64,000 nt of DNA from Toxorhynchites rutilus septentrionalis (Eukaryota > Arthropoda > Insecta > Diptera > Culicidae): assembly GCF_029784135.1 (NCBI RefSeq), contig NC_073744.1, positions 69,752,593 through 69,816,592 of the forward strand, in the 5' to 3' direction. Under the pieces are notes generated by a model. The model saw only the letters and a program-made list of their open reading frames with translations, was not told the origin of the DNA and did no database searches. Below, in pieces: positions 33,566 through 44,500 of this stretch. A program made the position numbers and the translations under genes. The number at the start of each line of letters is the position of its first letter. Positions within the stretch are counted from its first letter, which is position 1.

Positions 33566-35822
33566 CTAGCTGACCCGGCAAACTTCATCCCGCTCAAAAT
33601 TTTTTTTTGTTATCAATACCTTCAAACATTCACGTTTTTTACTAAGCGCAAGTTCATGGGTAAAATCGCAGAACTGTTTATTGATTGATCTTCTAATCGA
33701 CCCCGTCGAATTTACCTTTTACTATAAAATTCCTAGTACTACTACCAAAACTCATCATTATAATATCAGATTATTTTCTGACACAATTCTCGTTCAAGAT
33801 TTTTTAACCACTTGCAAATAACATGTTTCTCCGTTACATGAAATAAATGTTTGATACAGAAAATATGATAGAATAAAGACAGCCCTAAATCGGACAATTC
33901 CATCCTCGAGTTTTGCTCTTATCAACATATTCGGCGAATCAATTTTTATTGGTATAAATAGAAGAAGATAAAGATATTTCGTTAGCGCAAACATCAAATG
34001 GACTAACAATGCTTGTCAGTATGTAATTGTAGAACAAAAGGGAATTTAATTTTCCGAATTTTCCCTTTTTCCTTTTCCGAAAGTTTTTAATTGTCATGTT
34101 TGATTGGAATATTTTTGGTTGAAAAATGTGTCACATTTTTATGGGACCCCCTCTCCATTCCAGAGGAGGGAGGGGTGTCATACCATCATAGAAACATTTC
34201 TCGCGTAACTTTTGAAAAGGTCCAATGTAACATTTTCGTCAACTCGAGAAAAACGAAGTTGAAGACCCGAACATTATTCCGCGAATTGTCTTAAAAGTTA
34301 TCGATCTTGATCGCTCCTCTCACCACTAGCGATCAAGAATAGCTCTCCAAAACCAATCGTAGCTGTTGTTCCGTGATTTGAGTTTAAAGTTGAAGCCAAG
34401 GAGCGACAAATGTTACATTGGACGTTTTGCCTGCCCGCGTTTGCACATTGGACATATTACGTTGCACGATAAGAATTTGAAACTAACTACTAAACAACAA
34501 TCCAAAAAACAACATTTCGTTCTAAAGACAGATTATTATTGTTATCACCCGTTGAATTGAACTGAAATCGATAACAACTACTGTAAGAAACAAAAACTCA
34601 AAACGACCGAAGTACGACTTCGTGTTGTTTTGACTGCTTTGTTACTTCGGACGTTTCGGGCATCGGAGGAAAGTGGCGTCCGAAGTAACAGCCGGGTGCT
34701 TAAAATCCGAATCTGTACATTGGATATTTTTTGTATCGGCGATAAAAAGATGAAGAAAATAGATACGTGAACGATTGTTTTTGTAATGCGTTCAATGATT
34801 GAAGACTAATAGCGTGCATCCATTAACTCGATTTGTTTACATTTGTTACATAGGACCTTTTCAAAAGTTACGCGAGATTTCTTATACCAAAAAACCCTCA
34901 CATCCCAAATTGTGCTTGATTAGTTTTCGAGTTATGCAGACGTTTGTATTTCATTGGTATGGCAGCCCCCCTTAAAGAGGGGGAGGGGTGTATTCATCAT
35001 AGAAACGTTTCGTGCCCCCTAAAACTTTCACATGCCAAATTTGGCTCTATTTTCTTGATTATTTCTCGAGTTATGCAGAAATTTGTATTTCATTACTATG
35101 GCAGACCGCCCCTCCCCTTCTTAGAAAGATAGGAGGAGTGTTGAACCACCTTAGAAATGTTTCTAGAACCTCCACATGCAAAATTTGGTTCCGTTTGCTT
35201 AATTAGTTCTTGAATTATGCAGAAATATATACTTCAATTGTATGACAGTCCCCCACATTCCCTCAGAGAGTGGGAAGGAGTGTTTATTCACCAAAGAAAC
35301 GTTTCGTGTCCCCTAAAACCTTCGCATGCCAAATTTGGTTCCATTTACTTGATTAGTTTTCGAGTTCTACATAAATTAGTCTTTGATTGGTATGGCAGTT
35401 CCCCCTTAGAGAAGGGGTGGAGTGTCTGACCACCGTAAAAACATTTATTGTACCCTAAAACCTCCAGATGCCAAACTTGGTTTCATCTTCTTGATGAATT
35501 CTCGAGTTATGCAGAAATTTGTGTTTCATTTGTATGGCAGCCCCCCCTAACAGAGGGGGAGGAGTGTCTAACCACCATAGAAACATTTATTGCGCCCTAA
35601 AACCTCCATATGACTAATTTGGTTTCATTTGCTTGATTGATTCTCGAATAATGCAGGAATTTGTGTTTCATTTGTATGGCAGCCCCCCTTAGAGAGGGGG
35701 GTGGAGTGTCTAACCACCATAGAAACGTTTCGTGCCCCTTAAAACCTCCATATGTCTAATTTGGTTTCATTTTCTTGATTAATTCAGGAGTAATGCAGAA
35801 AATTTGTGTTTCATTTGTATGA
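33566..35822 (-). mobile_element. Helitron family 1, 5'-truncated, carrying a MITE
   Basis: On the minus strand the element ends GCCGGGTCAG then CTAG, with T following (33565). Inward is the family 3' segment (33570-34190), the MITE at 34200-34876, and then about six ~143-bp tandem units up to 35822 in this orientation. The 5' TC end is missing. No Rep/helicase. Confidence 0.75.
34200..34876. mobile_element. 677-bp MITE with CTCGCG ends and internal hairpins
   Basis: CTCGCGTAACTTTTGAAAAG at 34200-34219 is mirrored exactly at 34857-34876, and similarity continues inward (GGTCC.ATGTAACA). ATTT flanks both sides as a likely 4-bp target duplication. Inside are two strong inverted pairs: CTTGATCGCT/AGCGATCAAG near 34307-34337 and GTTACTTCGGACG/CGTCCGAAGTAAC near 34640-34690. 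TACATTGGAC-like motifs recur. It is nested in the Helitron, so it is younger. Confidence 0.85.
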
Positions 35823-36337
35823 CATTCCATGTTTTTGTTTAACACGAACATGCTTTTCGCTAGTGTTCAAAGTTTAACCCAAACAGGCCCAGTGAGGACA
35901 AACACAAACATGTATAGTTCACACACGTTTCGCACATCATAAACACACATGATGTATTTATAGTTCAAACACATCATGTACAAAACATATCACCGGTTGT
36001 CGCAGTATTCATTGCTCTTTGTTTCTTTTCATGCACAGAAAAAATAATGTCTCCCAAAAATATTTCTTTGTAGAATACTATTTCACAGAAACTAACTAAA
36101 AATTTAGTTCGTATTGCAAAAATTGCATGAACTCAGAGTCTATTAGTTCATCCACATTTTGCAAGTCTTATTAAATAATCCATAGCCATAGCCACAATCC
36201 ATTTCCCCGTGAAAAGGAAATATTATCTGAATAAAAAGAAGCTTTCTATGAGATTTTTTTTCCTTCGTGCATGTTCCCAATTGAAGTCTGGGGAACCGAT
36301 TGCATAGCGGGGCGACATCATACAAATGTTGGCCAAA
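35823..36337. other. No gene recognised
   Basis: Contains an inverted pair CATGATGT/ACATCATG near 35949-35980 and repeated ACAAACACA-type words. The frame at 36143-36634 overlaps the Helitron and is not a gene. Confidence 0.45.
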
Positions 36338-37017
36338 TCTATCTATATATATATAAATGGAGTGATGTCTGTCTGTCTGTCTGATTCTTATAGACTCGGA
36401 AACTACTGAACCGATCGACATGAAAATTGGTATGTAGGGGTTTTTGGGGCCGGGGAAGGTTTTCGTGATATTTTGAGACCCCTCCCCCCTCTCTAAGGGG
36501 GGGCTGCCATACAAATGAAACACAAATTTCTGCATTACTCGGAAATTAACCAAGCAAACGAAACCAAAGTTGGCATGTGAAAGTTTTAGGGTGCAATAAA
36601 TGTTTCTATGATGGTTAGACAGTCCTTCCCCCACTCAAAGGGGGGGCTGCCATACAAATGAAACACAAATTTCTGCATTACTCGAGAATTAATCAAGCAA
36701 ATGAAACCAAATTTGGCATGTGGAGGTTTTAGGATGCAATAAATGTTTCTATGGTGTTAAGATACTCCTTCCCCCTCTCTTAGGGGGGCTGCCGTACAAA
36801 TGACACTCAAATTTTTGCATTACCCGAGAATTAATCAAGCAAATTAAACCAAATTAGACATATGAAAACTTTAGGGTGCAATGAATGTTTCTATGGTGGT
36901 TAGATACCCCTCCCCCCTCTCTTAGGGGTGGCTGCCATACAAATAAAACACAAATTTCTGCATTATTCGAGAATTAATCAAGTAAATGGGCGGGACGAAG
37001 TTTGCCGGATTAGCTAG
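36338..37017 (+). mobile_element. Helitron family 1, complete non-autonomous copy (680 bp)
   Basis: The copy starts A|TCTATCTATATATATA and ends GCCGGATTAG then CTAG|T, the A|TC..CTAG|T structure of Helitrons. After a TCTGTCTGTCTG leader come four tandem units with GCTGCC at 36503, 36646, 36788 and 36931, period about 143 bp. There is no coding region, so mobility would need Rep/helicase in trans. The structure recalls the tandem-bearing INE-1-like Helitrons of insects. Confidence 0.85.
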
Positions 37018-37125
37018 TAAATAAATAAATATCCAACAATTAGTTTCAGGTTCATACTTTCAGGAAAGTTTACACCTATTCTTGGTATTTTGATGTGGGT
37101 GTGTAAACTCCGCCACACTTTATTC
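37018..37125 (+). repeat. Sequence shared with the other Helitron flank (15195-15300)
   Basis: TAAATAAATAAATATCCAAC follows the CTAG directly, then ACACCTATTCTTGGTATTTT, ATGTGGGTGTG and CTCCGCCAC. It is homologous to the reverse complement of 15195-15300. Confidence 0.8.
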
Positions 37126-37899
37126 AATTTTACTACTTGTTCAAATAGCTAATAATAGCGGATGTTACATAAACGCAATTTATAAATTGATGCGTGCAAT
37201 AAATGGTATCGATATTCGATGAAAAACTCCGAAATCAATTGACGCATTTTTTTCATGTCAACTCACCAACACACCGTGTCTTGAGTGGTGGTGGTGGTGG
37301 TGTGGTGTTCAATTCGCTTCTCCTACTCTACACACTGCCGTTGGTTGAGGTGAAAATGAAATAGAAGCTGTACACCATGTTTCATCATCATGTGAAACAT
37401 TGAGATCAAACAACGTATACCCAAAGATACTACGAATACAAACATGTCACATTTTTAAACAAAGGAACGAATGAATCATGTTTGTCTGCGAACAAAAAAC
37501 TGTGAAAACAGAGAAACAACAGTATATGTTAATGCTGAGAGCTAGTTTGACAATTTGTTCAAATTACCTTTTTTTTTGCTTCACGAATCGTTCGCGCCCC
37601 TCGGTGCAATCACTCATTTATCGACCCTTGTCAATGATTTCGAATATTTATAAACCCAAATTAATTTTTAGCACATGTTTTGACAACCTGATTTATAACA
37701 TAAAATGAACTTAAAAATAACGAAAAATGTGCTACCCTCCCATACAATTACAGCCTTTGTATAATATATTTGCAATATAAGCTATATTCAAAATTAATTT
37801 TTAGCAAATGTTTTGACAACCTGATTTATAACATGAAATGAGATTCACGTCCCCATATTATCACACTGGAAAGATTATGAAACCTTTGAACAGCCAGTT
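37126..37899. other. No gene recognised; local duplication
   Basis: ATTAATTTTTAGCACATGTT then TTGACAACCTGATTTATAAC at 37659-37704 is repeated at 37793-37838. A GGT microsatellite lies near 37284-37306. Confidence 0.6.
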
Positions 37900-38420
37900 T
37901 GCCCGATGGTGATCAGCCAATTTGTGATGATTCTGAAACAGGAGCAGTTTTTCGTCCGAAAACATAATTTCACCGACATTTTTCTTGCAACATTCCGTTT
38001 TCCAGTCCAACCATGCACCCGCTGTTATTTTTTGTATGGAACCAATCGAAACTCATCTTTCAAAATGTTCTTCACGATTGACTGCGAAACTTCCAGTTTA
38101 TTAGCCATCTTATGTCCAGACTGACCAGGATTCCGCCGAATTCGCTTCCCTACTTGTTTGTTGGCTTCCAGACTCACTATGCGTTTACCAGGCCAGATTT
38201 GGGGAGTATTTTCCAAGAACCGATTTCATCGTATCGCTTGATGGTACGAAAGATGAATCTTTTGTTTATTCGGAGTGGTTTCAGCTTCTTTAAAATATCA
38301 CACGGTCGACAATTTTTCAAATACAAACAAGTTCCCTTTTTGCGTCCACCATCACCACGATACCCAAACGAGTTTTTTTTTCAAAGTTATGCAAAGCAAA
38401 CTTGCAAGCTCTGTTGACAT
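37900..38420 (-). pseudogene. Tc1/mariner-group transposase N-terminal remnant
   Basis: From an ATG at 38420 on the minus strand, shifting frames give KRFIFRTIKRYDEIGSW, then KQVGKRIRRNPGQSGHKMAN, KLEVSQSIVKNILKDEF, and GEIMFSDEKLLLFQ near 37930-37990. This is the order of a helix-turn-helix DNA-binding region followed by the first catalytic aspartate (FSDEK) of Tc1/mariner-group transposases. Frame changes and stops are present, and the second and third acidic blocks are missing. No terminal repeats were found. The subfamily cannot be settled from this much. Confidence 0.6.
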
Positions 38421-38891
38421 TTTAAAACACTCTAAACTCTTTATTAAAACACATCCAAAAGCACTGACACTTATAACTGCTCGTTTGTTCAAATATGATC
38501 TTACAGAAATCATTTCCCCCAGTGGCATTCTTTTGCTCTTACGTGCTACAAATCATGACACAAAAGAGAACGAGACAACTCTGCTTCGCACTTCATGATA
38601 CACGAGCAAGCAAACCAAAACCGTCAAGAACGGTTTCGGTGTAGAAAGCTTATATACATTTTTGCCTCTAACTCGTTACATGTCGAACCTCTCCATGCGT
38701 CATAAAGCAGCAGAATCATACGAACTATACAAAGCGAATGAATCACATTCAGTTACAGCAACAAATCCTGACCCAAAAGTGTCAGAGAGTGCAAACTATG
38801 TGAATATTTAGCTTTCTAGATGTTCAGGGAAGGGTAGTCAGATTAAATTTTTCATTTTTAGCGCTGCTATCCCTTGAAATATATGTATTCA
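38421..38891. other. No gene recognised
   Basis: Spacer ending at the A preceding the Helitron family 2 terminus. Confidence 0.5.
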
Positions 38892-39601
38892 CTAGATGTA
38901 CCCTGTCACGCTTTGCTGTGGTACATTGTGGTTGCATGGTTGAGTTGAATTTTTAATTTTTTTATGTTGTAACAACAATCCTAGATGTGTTTGGTTGTTT
39001 TGTATATTGTATCATAGTTTGAGCTCTATCAGTTCCGTACTTTTCGAGTTTTTAACACGCACATAAACGAACAGAACATTTTTATGTATATAGAGATAGA
39101 TAAGAGAAATCGATAAATTTTAAATCACTTCGAAACACAATTTCAGTTTATGATTTTGTCAAACACGTGGAAAAAAAGATGTTTCCTTCACCTAGAACAC
39201 ATATTCATTACTGAATAGTCGATTTTCATCAGAAGCTCAATTTCAGAAACGCACTATGGTCATATGTAAAATCGTTTTTTTCCATTTTTTAATTTTTTAG
39301 GCCGTAACAACATTCCTTGTAGTGCGATGTATATTGTGTCCAACTTTTAGCTCAATCGGTTCCGTACTTTTCGAGTTTTTGACGCGTACACAAACGAACA
39401 CAACATTTTTTTATATAGAGATAGAAGATAGATGAGGGTCGATAAATTTTCAATCACTTCGAAACAAAATTTCAGTTCATAATTTTGTCAATCACATGGA
39501 AAAAAGATGTTTCCATCACATTGAACACCTATTCATTCCTGAATAGTCGATTTTCATTAGAAGCTCAATTTCAGAAATGCACTCTGGTCATATATAAAAT
39601 C

Positions 39602-40015
39602 ATTTTGACGTAGAACTACGTCTTTCATGAAGGGTGCCAAATCAGAAAACAGGTCACGTTTTTATGAAGTAAGGTTAACGTTAATAACTATTTTTACCGT
39701 GAACGGGTTTTGGCGATTTACATGCCAAACGAATCGGAAATTTCCTAAGATTTGTTTGATATGCTATACATTACAATACCATACTCCGTATATGGTTTAA
39801 ATTGATGAAAATTGGAAGCATTCCCATTTCCTCATACATTTGTTCCGTCCGTTTGTGTGCTTTCCCGAACAGAGCTGTCAATAACGAGCGACTTATCGAC
39901 GAGCAACGAAGGGAAAATCGTAAGAGTAAAGTTTCCGTGAACAAAGGAAAAGAAGAAGAACGAAGGGGATTATTTGCCTAGAGTATAAACAGTGGATCTC
40001 GCTGAGGAAAACTTT
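39602..40015 (+). repeat. R1 repeat, long copy
   Basis: TTTTGACGTAGAACTACGTC, then AAACAGGTCACG, GTTAACGTTAATAAC and AATTGATGAAAATTGGAAGC, through TCGGTTC-free spacer to GCCTAGAGTATAAACAGTGG. It is colinear with the reverse complement of 4326-4722 up to AAACTTT and then diverges. Confidence 0.75.
39984..39989 (+). promoter_or_regulatory. Possible TATA box in R1
   Basis: AGTATAAACAGTGG is identical to the module at 4342-4347 (minus). What follows about 30 bp downstream differs between the two copies. Function is inferred. Confidence 0.3.
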
Positions 40016-40911
40016 AATTCTTCGTGAATAAATCGACTGAACAACATCGTTACTGGACGAGCTGAACGGCGAGAGATCGAATGCCGTTCTCAAGGCAATG
40101 GGGGTGAAGGAGTAATATGATGAATAAAGTAAAGTTTTCCAAAGGCCTTTTTGAAGGTAAGAGACGAATAAACTGAAGAAGTTTAAAGTCTCAAGCAAGG
40201 AAGGAAGGCAAACTTTCAGTATCGTTCTGTATTCAAACCAATGAATATCGCTTGTTCTTCGTTAATTTGTGTCATCACATATCTTCGTACCGGATTGAGC
40301 TGTGGACGCGACCAAATTACTCACTAGTTGATGTCTCTGGCATTGAAATTATTACATCAAACTGACGCCATTGCATTTAGGTTCTGAGCTACACAATTGT
40401 GCGTGGAATCATCAATCAGCTCACCAAGAAAATAAATGTTCTGGAATTTTGTCAGTGATTTGGTTTCGCATGACGGTAGGAAAACTCTCTCCACAAAGAA
40501 TGACAGCTAACCTAATCTAGACTGGCAATATTAACAGAAAGGTCTTCTGTTGAGAAGAACGCAAAACGGAGATAAATGTGTGTATATTCAGTTGCTTCAG
40601 GCCATTGTAAATGAACATTTGTGTGCGTACGTGCGTGCTTCATAACCCCTACGTAAAAATAGTGCATCTTCGCTACGCTGAAACCCCATTTGTATCTGCT
40701 CCCGTGTGCATTGGTCCTGTAACGATGCAACAATCGCCTAATTTTTTATGCTATGATTGACGATAGTTTTGTGTGGCTAATTATGCAGTCGTAATGATGA
40801 ATATAAACAAGGAGGGGAGATAGCGGGGAGGAAATATTTACGCTAGGGTATTAGTAATGAATTTTTGCTGAGCCAAATATTCAGCCTTTATTTAGTTTTC
40901 CAAGCAGTTAA
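40016..40911. other. SINE body at 40327-40455; otherwise no gene recognised
   Basis: GTTGATGTCTCTGGCATTG and AACTGACGCCATTGCA at 40327-40385 match 25448-25500. The remainder shows nothing I recognise. Confidence 0.5.
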
Positions 40912-41121
40912 CATTGTTTGTTTTCTGTCATCAATGCATTGAACTGACGCTATGGTGAAGCAGGTGTTAAGGTTGTGCACCAAAAAAATAATTTGGTACG
41001 CGTGGCCACAGTGCAAGTCGGAGGAAATTTCTTTGACGAAAAATTCCCCCGGCCAGAACGGGAATCGAACCCGAACCCCCGGCATGTTAGGTGTGACGCT
41101 AACCACTCGGCCACGGGAGCA
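40912..41121 (-). mobile_element. tRNA-Val-like SINE
   Basis: On the minus strand the head GCTCCCGTGGCCGAGTGGTT (from 41119) has box A, a CCTAACA anticodon-loop-like segment, and box B GGGTTCGATTCCC (about 41068-41056). The 3' acceptor half does not pair with the 5' half, and a body follows (TTTGGTGCACAACC, CCATAGCGTCAGTTC), so it is a SINE and not a tRNA gene. Confidence 0.75.
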
Positions 41122-41549
41122 GAAACGCACTCTGGTCATATATAAAATCATTTTTCTTCCAATTTTACAATTTTCTATGCCGTAACAACACTCCTTGAAG
41201 TGGGTTGTATGTTGTGTACAACTATGAGAGGAAATCGATAAATTTTAAATCACTTCGAAGCACAATTTCAGTTCATAATTTTGTCAAACAAGTGGAAAAA
41301 ATATGTTTCTTTCACATAGAACACATATTCATCACTGAATAGTCAATTTTCATTAGAAGCTCAATTTCAGAAACGCACTCTGGTCATATATAAAATAATT
41401 TTTCTTCCAATTTTCCAATTTTTTATGCCGTAACAACACTCCTTGAAGTGGGTTGTATGTTGTGTACAACCTTGAGCTCAATCGATTCCGTATTTTTCGA
41501 GTTTTTGACGAGTACACAAACGAACAGGACATTTTTATATATATAGAGA

Positions 41550-44500
41550 TATAGACCGCAAGGTTTTACTAGCAACACCGCTCCAGTGAGAAACAAAAAC
41601 TCTCTCGTTTTAGCTCTTTTCCCATTCGCTGCTATCCGCAAATGGTGACCGAATGATGACGTAACTTTTCATGTATCATTTATCGCTCTGCACTTGTCTG
41701 TGCAGCGGGTTTCGCTATAGCTAGAACGGGACGATATATGCGGTTCAAACTTGTATGCAGGCTTCGAAAATGGTGTACGATGTTAGGTACAGCTCGGATA
41801 TGCAATCAACAGGCTTTGTTCCTCGCTTCGTATATTCATTTGGTGCAACAAAAGTGAATATCGTCATTCGGTCAAGTATTTGAATCATCCATTCATGTTA
41901 GGTTATATATTTGGGAATGGTTACATGTATGACACATTGTGTATTATTCAATATTGTCAGATATCTACGTATTAGCTTAACCGGAGCCGAAATTCAATGG
42001 ATAGCAATTTTATTGTTCGCACGGGCACTCAGTTACCTTTATATTGTTGTTACCTTGTTGTTTGCACTGTTTTGTTATTTTTTAGTGATACGAAAATGCG
42101 TTTTTGGGATTTTCGGTGTTTACGTATGAATGCCACCGGAGCGTCACACATATTTCAAAGCAAAAATTAACCGGGCAAACGAGGCAAACGTAGCGCAATC
42201 TTCAGTACACGGGTGACCCTGTGAGCGCTATACATACGCCTGCCTTTGTATTCATTCCCACCACTGTAGAGAAATACTTACACCCTTACCAACAGACACA
42301 ACTGCTAGTCAGGCTACAAAGTTGAAGATATATTCATCCTGACTTGTCGATAGAAATCAATTTCTAGTCCGAAACCATGAAACATACATACCCCTTTTTC
42401 TTCCCGCTGAAATCCACAGTTGATAAAATATTCATGCTGGAAACAACATTCGAACATCACCATATTAATCATAATCAAACCGACTCAATCTGGCTCGATG
42501 TAATGAACCATCATTAAATATTCAAACAGAAGTTAATTTCTCCCGACAGGAAGTCGGTATACAAACTCGTGTCGCCTATGTAATTGATATACAACATGGG
42601 ACAAAGTTTCACAAGTGTATGGAATTTCCTCTCTCATTTAAACCTATATGGTCTATATCTTGCATATCGTTTTTTGCCTTTATTCTCGGCTTATAATAAA
42701 GCACAAACGAAGAAAAGATCGAAACCACCATTGTCACTCTCCTTTAATTTTTCAATTTATTCGGTCTTTTGAAATACCGTTTGTCATCATCATTAGCATA
42801 AGAAAATGTTTTCCCACCTGATTATTAGAACATTTTTGCACATATGTCACATCATAGGGCGATTTAACAGGTGCAGTAATATGTGCAAACACAAACACAT
42901 ACACACAAAGCTTATCGATATTTACTTTATGATGCAAATTGTCCCTGCCGACCCATCATTCACAGTTACAATGTTCTCAAATAACTTCGGGGGGTGTGGG
43001 GTTGGGTGCTGCTGGTCGGGGTCATTGCTCAGGGTATAAGCGACATCTTCGCTACTTCCGCTTGGCTTCCACTTTCCTGCCTCTTTGATGTTGGTGTCAA
43101 AGGGGTGTGTATCTTAACATATTCCACCCCAACGAAGACGAACGAATGTTCCCTTTCTTCAGCAATTTGACCGAGCAGTGCCCCGAAGCGGTCCTTCCCG
43201 ATTTGGACACCTTTAATTATCCCTCGAGGAAGAAAAGGTTGGTACCCGGTCCCATGGATGTGTGGACAAGCTCGTCAATTTCTACTTTGTTGTCGACCAA
43301 AGACGGTTCAGGCTAACATCACGAAAGACGATCGCCTCTTTCAGTGCTCCTGGCCTTTAGGGTTTCTGGCTTCACAGATATCGGTGACCCCGAAGGTGTC
43401 ATACAAGAATAGAGTTTGCGTTACATGCGTATGTTAATATGGGGCTTTTTCTTATCATCCATAATCATCGGGCGATTCGGTGTGGGGTAATCTAGACTTG
43501 TGTTTCTACGAATGTTGTCTTTGAGCGAACATTGAAACACGATGGCAGAGAGAAAATTTCAGATCAATATGTACGGGTTATCATTTTAGCACAAACTCAA
43601 AGCTAAATGGGATTCTTTAACCAATGTTTTTTTAAGATTATGTTACGAATGTTGTCTCATATTTCGTTGAAGGCAAATGCTATCTCAATAGGATATGTTT
43701 CCAGCGAAACCGTTCGGAGAAAAAATCGAAGACATTTGTCCGCTCAATGTCTGGTTTCTCAGAAGTTTTCCGATCAGATGTCAATTGGTGATTATTGATA
43801 TAAATATGGGTATGGAAAACATGCCCAGAAAATGAATTAGGTGTAGTAGATCGTATCCATTATTTTCCAATAATGGCGTTATCTGTATTTCGCGTTGTAT
43901 AAATGTGATCGGATTACGATAGGTGACGACAGCTCAGACAGTTTTATTACTGCATGATTCGATATTGGATGAAAATGTGTCAAAGATGGACAAAAGCGGT
44001 GAGAAAATACGCCATGAATCATTCCCGTGTGACGCGACAATGTTTTACCTCAATGTAAACACATTTTCGTACATCTTTAAGCATAAACTACCCGATTTCC
44101 AAAAGAAAACATTGTGAAATTGAAAATGCAGTTTCTCCAGTTCCGTTTCTATACAAATAAACTTTGTTCCAAGATTTATTAACGATATATGAACGTGAGA
44201 TTCTGTGTATTTAGTGTTGAAAAAAGGCACAGGAGGGTTGTGTCCGAAACACGACCGCATAGCTGACGTATGATTGTGTTAGCCTATCTGTTCCACGCTG
44301 ATTTTGGATATTTGAAAATCTCATAAATCCATCATGAAATGATCGAGTAATAAGCGTTTGAAATTGAACAATTCTTAACACTCCTATACTCGCGCATAGG
44401 TCTGTGAGATCGAGAAATCAATAATTCGTTCATTTCTCAAAAAAAAAATATCAAGACTACGACTTTGCGATTCTCTCTAGCTCCGTTATTCGTCGTTCGT

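Larger units (their letters stand above)
38892..41549 (-). mobile_element. Helitron family 2, tandem-structured, with nested insertions
   Basis: On the minus strand the 5' end A|TCTCTATATATATAAAA lies at 41549 and the 3' end ACAGGGTACATCTAG|T at 38892. Internal copies of the 5' end recur near 39105 and 39424, giving units of about 320 bp (AAATCGATAAATTTT.., GTCATATATAAAATCATTTT, TAGGCCGTAACAACA). R1 and SINE sequence occupies 39602-41121. No Rep/helicase frame. Confidence 0.65.

Noticed and set aside
34930..35820. Free satellite array of ~143-bp units
   Set aside because: The same units lie between defined Helitron ends at 36338-37017, so they are internal Helitron repeats.
41056..41121. tRNA-Val gene
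   Set aside because: Box A, anticodon-like loop and box B are present, but the acceptor halves do not pair and a SINE body follows.
43107..43316. 69-aa frame with protein-like composition
   Set aside because: It begins at GTG, has no family resemblance, and has no splice context I could support.
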